Origin: Phytophthora hibernalis
Taxonomy: Eukaryota > Oomycota > Peronosporomycetes > Peronosporales > Peronosporaceae
Length of the DNA: 64,000 bases
Direction of reading: 5' to 3'
NCBI GenBank assembly: GCA_012656075.1
Contig: JAAKBF010000208.1
Span: forward strand, 310,001 to 374,000
The translations under genes and the position numbers were made by a program. A model generated the notes under the pieces. The model saw only the letters and a program-made list of their open reading frames with translations. It searched no databases and had not been told where the DNA came from. Below are positions 1-10,596 of the stretch, in pieces (the first letter of the stretch is position 1; the number at the start of each line of letters is the position of its first letter).

Positions 1-1704
1 AATGTGAGCCAGTTCGTAGTCTGGACGGCGTGACAGCGCGTCGGCAAGCACGTTCAGCTTGCCTGGCTTGTATTCAACGCGGAAGTTGTATTCCGCGAAG
101 AATGACAACCAGCGCGCCATCCGCTGTGACAGGTGTGGCGAATTAGTCGCCGTTTGAAAGGACGCGCGGTCGGTGTAGATCACAAAGGGTGTTGAGCACA
201 GAAGATGCACCCGCAACTTCACCAGCGCGTATTTCATTGCGAGGAGCTCCTTGTCGTGCACAGGGTAGTTCCTTTCGGCTGCCTTAAGCTGCCTGGACTG
301 GAACGAGATATCTCGCTCGTGTTCGTCCTCGTCGTTTTGCAGCAGCGCGCAGCCGATTGCACAGTCGGATGCGTCCCAGATGACACTGAACGGCTTCGTC
401 TCGTCAAGCAGAGACAGGACCGACGCGCATTGAAGGTTCGCCTTGATGCTGCCAAACGCGTCCTGGTGGTGGCTTTCCCAGCGCCACTCAATGCCCTTCT
501 TTAGCAAATCGGACAAGAGCTTTGCCAACCCGGCGTAACCCGCACTGTACTTGTGCAAGTAGTTGGTCAAACCCAGCCACCTACGCAGATCCTTTTGGGA
601 TCTTGGCGTCGGCCAGGCTGAGATGGCTCGGACCTTGTCGGGATCAGCTCGAACGCCGACGCTGCTGACAAAACAGCCGAGAACCTTGATTTCTCCGGCG
701 GCAAAGACGCACTTGTCGATGTTGGCATAGAGCTTGTTGGCTCTCACGCCCTCAAACTCTCGACTGAGGTGCTCAAGATACACCTCAATAATAGCCGGCT
801 TGCCGTCCTCGGCACGGCTATGGACGATGATGTCGTCAAAGTACGTCTGCGGGAAGGCGCGCAAGGGTCGGAACAGCTGCGTGACCAAGCGATTGAAAGT
901 CGCTGGGGCCTTGGACAGGCCCTGTGGCATCACTAGCCATTCCCAAAGCATCCCGCTAGGGGTGCTGACCGCGGTGAGCGGTATGTCGCTCTGACGCATC
1001 AGGATCTGGTAGTATTCGTCCACCAGATCCAGTGCGCTGTATAGCTCACAGCCGGCCATGTTGTTTAACAACACATCCTTTCGAAGGGATGGGTGTCTGG
1101 GCCGGCACCGTCGCGCTGTTCAGCTTGTTATAAGCGTGAGTCAGACGCCACTCCCGTTCGGCTCGCGAACGCAGAATGTGGGCGTTGAGTGCGGAGACTT
1201 TGATTCTCGCGCCATGCCTGCCTTTGCTTTGGCGACAAAGAAGGCATCAATGGCCTCGCACTGCTCACGAGGCAGTGGCCACTGCCTGGTGATGCAGTAC
1301 TTCGTGCCAGACACGAGGTCAATCTCGTGCCGCACTCCTCGGTCCAAAGGGAGTTGGGATGGTGCGTCCTTAGGCCGGGTCATTCGGGTTCTTGAGAATC
1401 TGAGAACCCGCGCTGCGCGCTGCTTCCTGAACTCCTCCAGGACGTCCTCATCCATTACGCAGGAAGAGTTCGCTTCTTCATGAGCGGCCTCCGGTCGTAG
1501 GAGTACCATCTCCGAGATCCCACCGGCCTTTAGATCGGCCAGAAAGTCGCTCATCGAAATTTCTTCGAGATTCAGAAGCTCTGACATCTCGGGCAGGACA
1601 TATAGTTGTACCGACCCGGACTTGACCTTGCGGCCAGTCTCGCCGTCAAAGATATGATAGCATGCTTCAGGCGGCGGCGCCGAGGGAGTCTTCACCGACT
1701 CCAA
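1..1704 (-). pseudogene. Gypsy pol: protease-RT spacer, reverse transcriptase, RNase H (element A)
   Basis: The reverse complement of about 1085-1 is one open frame without stops. It holds RT palm sequence (SALDLVDEYYQI), the catalytic box YFDDI at about 825-840, and RNase H ending in a TDRASF motif and DALSRRPDY near the window start. The upstream spacer (1141-1704) is open from an ATG at 1704 and includes the Gypsy motif SPHSTPTFCVREPNG. It ends in a stop caused by a frameshift at about 1141-1150. A second frame change lies near 1085. The enzyme would copy element RNA into cDNA in cytoplasmic particles. With two frameshifts the polyprotein is broken, although the RT-RNase H part alone is still open. 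It continues beyond the window. Confidence 0.87.
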
Positions 1705-2640
1705 GCGCTGGCCACGGTCTGGACCTCTCCGGTCTCAGTGGGCTTGTGCCTCTCATAGACGTGCTTCGTCCTTCGCGGACTTCGTCGATACCCATACGGC
1801 GCAACGACTTGGTGCGTTGGAAGATGCTGGCGTTGCACCTTTCCTCGCGGGTCTGGATGTATCCAAGACCCTTGGGCGTGCTGCAGGTTCACTAGCAGCA
1901 GAAACCTCCGCGGTATTCCACCGGCGTCCATTAGAGCCTCGAGTTCGGACAGAGCTGGGAACATTACTCACCAAGGCTCTGTCAGAAACCGCAGGCCAGA
2001 TAGCTCCTATGGCTTTGCCGCGCCAGTCGATCCAGGGCTCATGCTTTTCAAGCCATGGCATGCCCAGGATCAAGTCATACTTGTCCATGTCAAGAACGAG
2101 GAATCGTTCAGGCGAGTCGAAATCTTCGAACTTGACTGCAAGATCCATAAGGACCTTAGGTACTTCTACCATAGACCCGTTGGCAAGTCTGGTTTAGAAT
2201 TGCCCGTTGCCTTTGCTCTCTCGCAGAGCATCGGCGTATTTGTCCCCATTCCGGGAGACCGACTGGCGGCGTGCAAAGTTCTTGGACGCCCCAGAATCAA
2301 TCATAATTCTTAAGGGATGATTGTATACCCGTACACTTGCGTGTAGTACAAGCAGCCTCCTCGCTTTGAGAGTACAGAGCCTCTCAAGGGCTAAAACCTC
2401 CATGGTGCGCGCCATCCGCGCAGCTCTCATGAAAGCTTAGTCTTTCCCCAGCAGGGCGCCCCGCCCCTACCGGTTGCCTGCGTTCTCCTGTCCCTGGGAT
2501 CGCGGTTTCTGTCAACGTCATTGGGATCAGAAGGGCGAGGAGGGAATCGCCTCCTTTGTCCACTGCAGGACAGGCACGCTTCATGTGTCCGACTTTGCCG
2601 CAGCCGAAGCAGCGGATGTCGTTCTGCTCGGCCAGGCCCT
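1705..2640 (-). pseudogene. Gypsy gag C-terminus and aspartic protease (element A)
   Basis: At about 2580-2620 (minus) a complete CX2CX4HX4C zinc knuckle reads CFGCGKVGHMKRAC, the nucleocapsid motif that binds element RNA. Downstream at about 2287-2298 the retropepsin active site reads DSGASKNF after a hydrophobic strand (PLRIMI). A later stretch contains a conserved glycine-rich turn (LILGMPWLEKHEPWIDW), the second half of the protease fold. These segments lie in different frames (breaks near 2190 and 1750), so the product is interrupted. The N-terminal gag is missing because the element is truncated at about 2640. Confidence 0.82.
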
Positions 2641-2945
2641 TCGCTGTTGTTCCTCAAGGACCAGTGGATGAAGAGGAGAAAGATGAAAGCCGAAGCGATG
2701 GCTCAGCCTCTCCCGCTGCTACTCCAACGGCCGCCGACGGGTCTGTGTCTGGCCAGACATCTAACCTTTATGTGTTGGCTGATCTTGCTTCCTCCGTCGA
2801 TGTCTAGACCTCGGTCGTGTACCTTCGTGCTTCGTCATTCATCCCGCATGCTACTCTCACACTGTCCGAGTTCCTTAGTTCATTACGAGTGTAGTTCAAG
2901 CTCCAGTAATTCCACTTAATCCAATCCACTTCGAGGTCGTTCACA
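2641..2945 (+). pseudogene. Fragment of the family D antisense ORF, C-terminal end
   Basis: The sequence aligns by eye with 46905-47190, the end of the long ORF lying antisense to pol in element E, including the shared Gly-Gln-Thr-Ser-Asn stretch and the final Ser-Ser-Asp-hydrophobic end before the stop at about 2805. The following non-coding stretch up to 2945 also matches the E sequence downstream of that ORF. Both ends are abrupt joins: to element A at about 2640 and to gag of element B at 2945/2946. It is a small relic of a third family D copy. Confidence 0.75.
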
Positions 2946-3754
2946 TCCGGGGTCTTTGGCAGTGGTATATTGCTCGGGTTTTCTTGTGCGGTCACAACCT
3001 TGGCTGGAGCATACGACCCCGGGCGCTTGACGTTCGACTCGAGTGACAACCCGAACCGAAGTCTCAGCTGCCGTTTCTAATAGAACAGCTCAGTTGCCGC
3101 ATGAGGTAGCGACCATTTCTTCAGCACAGGGTCGCCTGGTAGACTGTCGCATCGATACCCCATCGCTTTCAATAGCTTGGCGGTATCTCTCGTGACTTGT
3201 TCAACGCTGATGCATTTCACTTCGTCAGCGAGTTCTGACCCCAGCGCAGCCCACTCAGCTTGTCGCTCAGTTTCCGGTGAAAACAACCGTACCCAATCGC
3301 TCCGAACCTTCATAGCTTCTCCAATTTGGCCCAGGAGCTTGTTTGCACTTGGTATATCGGCGTTAAAGTGTGCCTTCGGAATCCGGGGGCGGTCCCCAGG
3401 AACGACATCTTGAGCTTCTTCATCCGCTTCTTCTTCGAGTTCTGCCGCCAGGTTCCGTTCCACCGGCCGCGGATGACTCACGCGACCCACTTGCAGGGTC
3501 AACTCCTCCAACTCGCCGAATTCATCTGGGTTGAATTCCTCAGACTCGGTTTTCTCTTCTATCTCTTCTTCGCTTCCTTGGTCCTGGGCGTCCTCCCCGA
3601 CCTGGATGTTTCGATCGACACCCTCCATCGCATACATGGCTGCTGCGGCAGCCGAGTTCGCCGACTCCACCGAATCCGCTGAGTAACTCGCACAAGGGGA
3701 TCCCTTGGTTGTAGCCGGGCTGTAGTAACTCGGCGCATTCGCTCCCTTGACCAT
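2946..3754 (-). pseudogene. Gag N-terminal half (element B)
   Basis: An ATG at 3754 opens a 225-codon frame ending at 3077. It begins MVKGANAPSYY, contains a Glu-rich tract (EEEIEEKTESEE), VVPGDRPRIPKAHF and KAMGYRCDSLPGD, all with counterparts in the family C gag at 11611-12200. The stop at 3077 falls where the relatives continue with a WKRKL-like helix. Related sequence (IPLPKTP, matching KVPLPKIP in C) continues to 2946 in another frame. The capsid domain and zinc knuckle are absent, removed by the junction at 2945. The role would be particle assembly. Confidence 0.78.
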
Positions 3755-3822
3755 TTTCTCCTCTTCTCTTCGTTTGCTTGAAACTTGGTTTTCTGGTACC
3801 TACGAAAACAAGCGCACTCGTG

Positions 3823-3840
3823 ATCCCGGTCGCGGCACCA
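3823..3840 (-). other. tRNA primer-binding site (element B)
   Basis: Read on the minus strand this is TGGTGCCGCGACCGGGAT, two bases inside the LTR end. It is the same site as in C and D with one C missing from the CCCGGG run. It would pair with the 3' end of a host tRNA ending in GCGGCACCA to prime minus-strand cDNA. I do not assign the tRNA identity. Confidence 0.8.
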
Positions 3841-3842
3841 GT

Positions 3843-4925
3843 TGTGGTGTTGCAAAACACACAATTTCGTCAGACGTGGAATTCTACCTTGCAATCACAA
3901 CAATCGCCGAGTTAGGTCGGCGTTGTTGGCCCTCGCTGAGTTATCCCCAAGCGATTCGGCCCTTCCGGGTCAGGTAGTGTCTCACTCTCGTTGAACGCCA
4001 GGCAACCAAGCCAGCCAATCTTCCAGGGTCAGTCGAGTTCGGCTGACCACTGTACTTTATCCCGTGTCCTCCACCAATGGGTGGACGACAACGCGCAAAC
4101 GCTTGTACGGGTCGCCGAGGCAAAAGCTTCGACTGAAAGTATTACGGCACCCGGGCTATCCGACGTACCGACTCGCCGAGTTCGGCAAGATTTCTTCGCG
4201 CGTAGCGAGACAAACGCTACCCCGGGCCGACCTATTCTCTTGGCGCTACAAGTCAACACCCTACAAGCTATGCCTCTCGGGTGTCAACGGCAGGTATAAT
4301 CCAGCCAATGCAGGGACTTACCGGAGAGGTCTACACTTGTCTTGGACTTAGAAAATTCTGCTCTGTTGGTTCTGTTATCTTCTGAGGACCTGAAAGGTCC
4401 TTTTCTTGGTTTATTACATATCAAATACAAATATCAAATGAAATGGAGTCGTTTCAACCTCGTCCGACTCCTCAGCCGAGTTCGCTGGCTCTAAATCCAG
4501 TAGATGCCCCTTGAGCTCGGCCTCTGTCCGTTGGCGCGTTCACATACGATCTTCTAGTGTGCGGTGGTCGTTATGGATCTCCGTCGACCCTTCAGCCGAG
4601 TTCTGCGTCTCTCCGGCGTCTGCGCCGCCCCTCCAGCCTGGTGCCGACTGTTGGGCTCGGCTATTATCCGGACAACTGTATCCGGAAGATCCGCCGAGTC
4701 GGTACCGGAATTTCGGTTCCTAAGTTCCCACTGGGTCGTACTGTTGATCTCTGCTCCTTAGACTTGGCTCGGACTCCTTTACCGTAATCTTCTGGTGCTA
4801 AGACCGCGCTTTTGTGGGCATAGCCAAGTCACTACCGTGCATCTCCATTCCTAAGGATCCACCACTCCTAGGTCAGGAGGGTCCTAGTTGAGACGTGTGT
4901 CGAAACTCGAAATTACTACACCACA
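3843..4925 (-). repeat. LTR of element B (about 1083 bp)
   Basis: Bounded by the inverted ends TGTGGTGT (3843-3850) and ACACCACA (4918-4925), the same terminal octamer as in families C and D. The inner end lies two bases from the primer-binding site, making this the 5' LTR. Like the gag of B it is rich in CCGAGTT/AACTCGG words. It has no coding content that I can support. Confidence 0.82.
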
Positions 4926-5597
4926 TACGTCTTCAGGTCCATGATCCACTTCTGTTCATTTTGAGCTTGAATGATCCGCTCACACCTCATACGCTGTACG
5001 ATCACTTCATGTAGGGCTTCCGGTACAGTGCGCCGCCGCCGGGTCGATCGTGTAACGGCTGACACGCAAGAGCAACAGCGTTGTCGTCCCTAGGCTTCAG
5101 CAGCTCGTCAAGTCGATTGAGTGTAACCAGGTCCTGTTTGTTGTCTGGAGGGCAACTATGGCTTCCTCTTCGCGTTGAAGAGCTGCGCTGGCTAACTTGT
5201 CTGCACTCTGATTCCAATCGCGCTTCATATGCAAAAAGTCATACCTCGGCCAGCTACTAAGTCGATCGAGTGCCTTCTTCCGGAGCAGCAGACCCGGAGC
5301 ATTGCACGGGATCTCACCCAGCATCTGGCGGATCACCAGGTTAGAATCATCGCAGATTACGACCCGCCCCCGGTCCATATCAGCTAACAGATCGAAACAC
5401 AGCAAGAGACCGCGGTATTCAGCTTCGTTCACCGTCAAGTCGGGGGCGTACTCTGATGCGGCCGACACGACTGTCCATCCCGGTAATTCCCAGATAATCG
5501 CGCTGTAAGCTCCGCTATTTCGCTTCACCCTTGCGGATCCATCAAACGTCGCAACTAACAACCTCTCGTTCTTTTCCACCGTAGGTGGTGGAAACAA
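4926..5597 (-). pseudogene. Second (archaeal-like) RNase H and pre-integrase segment (element F)
   Basis: An ATG at 5597 opens 166 codons with a full RNase H active-site set: D19 in FDGSA, E60 in NEAEYRGL, D84 in CDDSNLVIRQ and D133 in NQSADKLA. It is separate from the ordinary Gypsy RNase H encoded just upstream. This matches the additional RNase H reported for oomycete and plant Tat elements. A frameshift near 5130-5217 moves the downstream TLNRLDELL segment into another frame. A short pre-integrase stretch (ERIIQAQNEQKW) is then cut at 4926 by element B. Integrase itself is missing. Confidence 0.83.
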
Positions 5598-5619
5598 TCG
5601 TATGTCGAGGCTCCTTCAT

Positions 5620-6972
5620 TGGTGCGATTGCGATTAACGTGTCGTCGACTTCCGTCCGGAGTGGTGCTCGCTGCGATCACCCCAAGATTTCATCTTCCCT
5701 TTCGTACACTTTCTGATCTCAAGCGTCCATTCTGAGAGCAGAGCGACCCAGTTTCCGAGCAGGCCTTGGAACCTAGCCGAGTTGACCAGCCAAGCTAAGG
5801 TAGAATGTCGAGACAGCACCAAGATCGGCCTGGTGGTCAGAAAGGTGTAATTCACTTCAAGCATCCGCAAGAGCGCCAAAACTTCCTTGACGACAATTCC
5901 GTAGTTGAGCTCGTTGGACTTCAACGTCCGACTGGTGAAGGTTACTGGCCAGTACACGCCATCATGTTCTTGCACGAGCGCTGCGGAGATCGCCCACTGG
6001 CTCGCGTAGATCACCGGAGTGCGATCAGGATCGAAATGCTTAAGATCGGAGTGGAGACGAGTTTGACTTTCAACATCGTGAAGGCGATTTTCGCTCGGGT
6101 CCAACGGTCGGCATTCTCTGTTGGTGGCTCTGCACTCCCAGCCCCTTGTACACCGGAGTCGCCCTTTTCTGGCGTTCCATCTCGTAGAAGTCTGTTTCAC
6201 GCAACTCGTACAAGATCGCTGCGTAGATCGCGAAGTCCTCGATGAACCTGCTATAGTAGTTCAAGCTCCCCAGGAAGGACTGCATTGAACGGAGCGTCCG
6301 CGGAAACGGGAGGTAACCAAAGTCTCCAGATCTTTCGGGTCGGCTTCTAGTCCTTCAGCGGATACCCGATGGCCCAGATAGCCTACCTTCCGCTGTCCCC
6401 AGAAACTCTTCACCACACTGATCGACAGATTCCAACGTTCACAAGCATCCGACAGCCTTTCGACCTTTCTCACATCGCATCCCAAGTATTTGCCGTCACC
6501 AGGATGTCATCGATGTACGATCTTCTCCTCAGTACCGACGGCTTCGGATTCGGCTCAGGTTCACAGGCCTCGAACACATCGACTGACGTTGAGGGATCCG
6601 GTCCGCGCTAATTCGGAAGTGTCCGTATAGTGCGTTGTCGATCAGCATCAGGTAGATCTGGGGAGCGTTCTTCAGGCCGAAGGGCATAGGCGTCCACTCA
6701 AAGAGACCGAAAGGCGTGATGAAGGCAGATATTTTCCGAGCTCGTTTGGTCATATACACCACCCAGAACCCACTCGCCATATCGAGTGAGCAGTACCAGA
6801 GGACCTCGTCCAAGTCTTCCAGAAGGTCGTTAATCATCGGCATGGGGTACATCATCAACCGCGTAAGTCCATTCACGAGTCTGTAGTCGATACAGAGCCG
6901 GATGTCGACACCATTCTTCTTGATGATGATCACGATCGGGGACGCCCATGGCGACGTAGATGGCTTGATCAT
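5620..6972 (-). pseudogene. Reverse transcriptase and Gypsy RNase H (element F)
   Basis: Starts with PWASPIVIIIKKNGVDIRL and CIDYRLVNG, followed by SLDMASGFW and MPFGLKNAPQIY. The catalytic box YIDD lies at about 6506-6517 in a different frame. The connection domain (FLGSLNYYSRFIEDFA) and RNase H core (IYASQWAISAALVQEHDG, then VVKEVLALLRML) follow, down to about 5634. At least three frame changes occur (about 6600, 6285 and 6190). About 45 residues separate NALYGH from YIDD, a shorter version of the RT insertion seen in C and D. Non-functional as it stands. Confidence 0.83.
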
Positions 6973-8592
6973 CTTCGCAGGGAAAGGCTTGATCAGGTCG
7001 GACAGCTTCGCGCGGAACTATGGCGCCACGCGACGGACGCGTCGCGCGACGGGAGCTGCCTCTCCGACGTGGATGTCGCAGACCGCTCCGACGGCTGCGG
7101 GTGGCAGCGCGTTTCTCTTCCCAATCAGGAGATGTCGCCGTCGCCAAATGGTCTGACGCAGACGGTCGATCTCCTCGGGAGTGTTTACCTGGATCGCCTA
7201 CCTAGATATCTTCGATCGTGGCTTCGTCGGTAGTGGTCACCACTTCCGGCAATATGGTCATCTGTCTCTCCACGTCTTCAACGAAAAGGTCTCCGCCTTC
7301 GTGGTAGCATACTTCTTCATCATCGGGGTTTGGGTTTGAAATCGGCGGTTTCTCAGGTTGGAGCTGTTTTTTCCCTTATACGGATCCCTTTCTGCCGGAG
7401 GGTCTTCCGCGTCCTGATCGCCCGATTCATCTGCCCACCTTACCTGCTTTGTATCCACCCCGGATCAGCTTCGTCTGGGAGTGGAACCGTGATCTGGGCA
7501 ACAGCCGGACTCTTTGTGTTGAAGTCACGTCTCAAGATTTCCGTCGGCGTTTCGTACATCGGCCGGTCCACCATTGGCCCATCAGGTTCCAGATCTTGAT
7601 CATCTTCAGGTTGCCGGTCGGTGGTGGCCTGGAACGCCAGGTTCTGCCACTCTGCATACCGTCGCGATCCGACTAGCACAAACCCAGGGTTCGAGGTACG
7701 CGTCCTCGTTCGAGCCACATACCGACACAGGTGTCATCATGCAACGTTACCTCCTGATCGCTGATGTTCGTGGATTTTAGGTATCGAGTCTTCCCCAGTC
7801 CGGCCACCAACCTTGTTTCCCAGCGTTCGCCTCCGGTAACCCACAGCTTCTGGAGGCTCGACAGGATGAAGCCTTTCTGGACCTCGATCGATCCTCCAAC
7901 TTCAAGGTTCCAGTATTCTCCCACCACGATCCGCGACACCTTCTCGCTGTAGAGTGGACGTCGACCGGCTATCTGGATTCGCACCTCGCCTGGAAGACTC
8001 AGTGATCCGTCGGCGAGATCGAGGTGGATGCCCGCCGGCACCATGAAATCCATCCCCAAGATCAAGTCTTGTCCACCGGTTGGCGGGCCGACCCAGGCAT
8101 CAAAATGGTATATCAGTGACCCAGCGAGCGTAATCTTGATTCTGGTACGTCCGTCCGCTCTGTAGGGATTCTTACCAACTCCTTCACACTCCAACTCTTG
8201 ACTGTTGTCCACGTAGCGCCCAACTCTTACGAGCAAAGGCGGCATCTAAAATGGACACCTCGACGCCGCTGTCAAACAGCAATGTGACTTTTCGTTGTTG
8301 ATCTTCCCACGGCTTTCGCCTGCCGGAACTTCTTGTCCGGTAAAAGGTACTTCCAATATCCTCGCGACTCTCCATGCAAGAGGTCCAGGGCCATCGTCAC
8401 CTCCGATCGTCCGAATTCGTCGGCCTGATGGAGGCTGGAGATCGCCATGGTACGTTTGTCATGAAGATCACATGTATTGTCGGTCGGCCGAATCAGCTTT
8501 CTTTACATCTGACTTCGACTGTTTTTCGACATATGCATAGATGCGGAACTTAGAACGCTCGTATCGTACCGGATTCCAATCCGGCGAGCGTT
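6973..8592 (-). pseudogene. Aspartic protease and protease-RT spacer (element F)
   Basis: At about 8250-8310 the retropepsin motif reads LLFDSGVEVSILDAAFARK. The 190-codon frame from 8245 to 7673 carries YHFDAWVGPP and the second protease motif QDLILGMDFMVPAGIHL, with counterparts in C (GVDLILGTDFMIPADI) and D (VVLGTDCMIPAG). Downstream are YWNLEVGG-type and QKLWVTGGERW segments and a Pro/Glu-rich spacer (ADESGDQDAEDPPAE). Frame changes occur near 8200, 7700 and 7450. The region begins directly after the gag stop at 8593-8595. Confidence 0.77.
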
Positions 8593-9546
8593 CTAGTTTA
8601 ACATCTTTTCAGCTGCTTGCGGGAGCATGCCACCGTGCTTGTTCGGGGTGTACCACTGACGGATCAAGTTGTAGAACTCTTCCATCGGGCATTCTCCAGC
8701 TCATTCTCCAGCTCCGTGGATCTCGCCGCAGGTCTTGCAGGAGAAGAGGCAGCGACCGGTCGGGTAACCCTTCTTGCCGCACTTCTCGCACGTCAGACGC
8801 TGCCAACAACCAAGATCGGTGTGCTTCGACGACCTGCAATGGGAACAAGGTTTTCGTGTGTCTTCTCCTTCCAACGGCGCGGACGGACGACTTGTTTGAC
8901 GAACGTTCGTGTCTCGGTTGGAGCGTCGTTGATCTTGTTCCGGCGGTGACCGCGTTGGTTGGTCCGGGCCGCAGCGAGGTAGACCTTCTGTAGGTCTCCG
9001 TCTCCTTCTGATCCGCTCATATCCAGTTCGGAGTCGCTGGAATCGTCCGTCGCACGGATCGGGCGGACAGCACGAGCGCTAGCGGATGGAGCGGTGGCTG
9101 TTGGCTGTTGGCGTCTTCGGATTCGGGTTGATTGACCTGTACGCCGTCTTCCTCTGTCACGCTTTCGCACGCTCCCGGGATCGCAACGTCACTTCTAACG
9201 TGTCCGCGTCCGGAATCCTCAACAGCGCTAACTGACCGGCCAGGTCGCGATCGTCGAGTGTCTCGATGCAGTGATCGACGTGTTCACGGCGGACTTCGAC
9301 CGATCCATCTTTGATCGAGAGCTGTGCTTGCAATCCAGCGACGTTCAGGCGGTGCAAGTATTCCAACGGTGACTCATCCGATCTCTTCCGCGCATGGTAA
9401 TATTGTCTCGCGACGGACACACCACGGCCGCAGTACTGGATCTGAAAACTCTTGGACAAGCCTTTCCACTCGCTGCGCGTCGTCCGACTTAGTTGTCGGT
9501 ACCAGTTGCGCGCAGGTCCTGCGAGCAAGTCCCCAAAACCAAGCAC
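8593..9546 (-). pseudogene. Gag: capsid and zinc knuckles (element F)
   Basis: From 9546 the capsid core is readable (PARNWYRQLSRTTRSEW, ARQYYHARKRSDESPLEYL), matching the capsid of C and D (WYRQLPRKTRRTW, ARYYSARREEKEHVC). At about 8830-8700 zinc-knuckle sequence reads CSHCRSSKHTDLGC, then CEKCGKKGYPTGRC in which Tyr replaces His, then CKTCGEIHGAGE followed by a stop. That stop lies inside a 12-bp direct duplication; without the extra copy the frame would supply the missing Cys of a CX2CX3HX4C finger. Gag ends at a TAG at 8593-8595. The N-terminal part is lost at 9546. Confidence 0.78.
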
Positions 9547-10596
9547 TTCTCGCTGTCGGGGCCTGATTGCGGACGAAAGCAGACTTCAGCTTGATGACCA
9601 ACTTCGGGCTCTGTCGGCGTCGCTCCCATAACGCAAGACCGAGGTCTGCTTTCTCGGTCCGGTCCGTAGCGACACCTTGGCATTGGCGCCACATTTTGAC
9701 GAACCGGGCCAATCCTGTAGCACGAGTCGAAATCCTAGAACCCGGCGGATGCTGATCGAAGGTGAAACAGCACGGTCTCTCTGGCAGCTTCAAACGCACT
9801 TGCTGCCGAGGATGGCCAGGGTTGGCCCAATCAGTCATGGCCTCAATACCAGCCACTGAGCAGGGGGACGCAACACCACGGGCAATAGGCGGTGTCAGGC
9901 TGCTGTTATGAATCTGGCATCAGGCCGCCTGCGCACCCGGAGCAGTGAATCCAAAAGTCAGGTATGGTCTGGTCATCTGTGCAAGGGGTTGCGAAGAGGC
10001 CCCAGGCTATCACTGATTCAGCTAGAGTAGCTGAGCTACCAGCGATTTCCACTGACGATCCCGGCGATCCCGGCCGAGCCGAAGTATCATCCTGCTGAAG
10101 ACCATGTGCGGCGGGCGTAAGAGCTGGCTGGACCCAGCGACGGAAGATTCCGGCGAGCCCAGCGAGTTCGTCAAGTCGACAATATCCTGAGAATCCATCG
10201 ATGAGTCGATCAGCGGGTCCGAGCGAAGAAATATGGGCGTGGAGGTCCATCAACGCACGAACAGCGCTCCTGCAACAGCGCTCGAGAATTCGACGACACT
10301 TGAGGAGCAAATAAGCTCGCAGTGACGGACCAACTCGACGAGACGACGGTAGCTGTAAGTCCGCAACGGAAGCTACCTAGCGCACACACGCGGCGGGTTA
10401 GATGACCATCGGTGAGGACTCGAAGCATGCCAAGCGCGGAGGCATACCTGGTCAGAGAGAGAAGCAATGGCGTCCCGACAGGCTTCCCGGAGATGACAGC
10501 ACTTGACTCGACGAGATTTCCAACCGACGGAAAGTTGGAGAAAGGATTGATGGTCGAGACACTCACCAGCCTGGCTCGTATCACGCCTGAGGCAGT
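9547..10596 (-). pseudogene. Antisense ORF remnant of a family C copy (C0)
   Basis: Minus-strand coding remnant at the 3' end of a plus-strand family C element (C0). Near 10635-10300 it matches the start of the C1 antisense ORF (LTDGHLTRRVCALGSF). At about 9950-9640 it matches the family D antisense ORF closely (CQIHNSSLTPPI, CCFTFDQHPPGS, ATGLARFVKM, DRTEKADLGLALWERR). Breaks include a TGA where D has Trp (in the GAQ..CQIH segment). It keeps a domain deleted from C1. The element side at 10596 ends in GGCAGT next to the LTR, as at the true 3' LTR of C1. At 9546/9547 it is fused to gag of F. Function unknown. Confidence 0.78.

Larger units (their letters stand above)
1..2640 (-). mobile_element. 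Ty3/Gypsy element A, 5' and 3' truncated
   Basis: Minus-strand Gypsy element. Reading down the coordinates it shows a gag-type zinc knuckle, an aspartic protease, a spacer, then reverse transcriptase and RNase H running off the window edge at position 1. No LTR is visible. At about 2640 it is joined directly to a fragment of a different family. It belongs to another lineage than B, C, D and F: the RT box is YFDD and the RNase H ends in the DALSRRPDYELAH-type motif usual in oomycete Gypsy elements. Element G (34231-38943) has the same protease-to-RT spacer and is its closest relative here. Confidence 0.88.
2946..4925 (-). mobile_element. Ty3/Gypsy element B: 5' LTR, primer site and gag start
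   Basis: Minus-strand element reading LTR (4925-3843), primer-binding site (3840-3823), gag start (ATG at 3754) and gag to 2946, where it is cut by the family D fragment. It belongs to the same clade as C and D: the first residues (MVKG), the acidic stretch, the ATPGDRP-like segment and the RAMGYRC-like motif recur. The LTR outer end at 4925 abuts the integrase-proximal part of element F, so B most likely inserted into F. No second LTR is present, so a target duplication cannot be tested. Confidence 0.83.
4926..9546 (-). mobile_element. Ty3/Gypsy element F, dual RNase H clade, truncated at both ends
   Basis: Minus-strand internal region in the order gag (9546-8593), protease and spacer (8592-6973), RT and RNase H (6972-5620), second RNase H and pre-integrase (5597-4926). 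Neither LTR is present: the gag end is joined to a family C fragment at 9546/9547, and the integrase end is interrupted by the LTR of B at 4925. Domain order and motifs match C and D, but the sequence is clearly another family and is enriched in GATC rather than in their words. Confidence 0.85.

Noticed and set aside
205..994. Plus-strand ORFs over the first kilobase
   Set aside because: They lie antisense to the open RT-RNase H frame of element A and have no motif of their own; shadows of the real frame.
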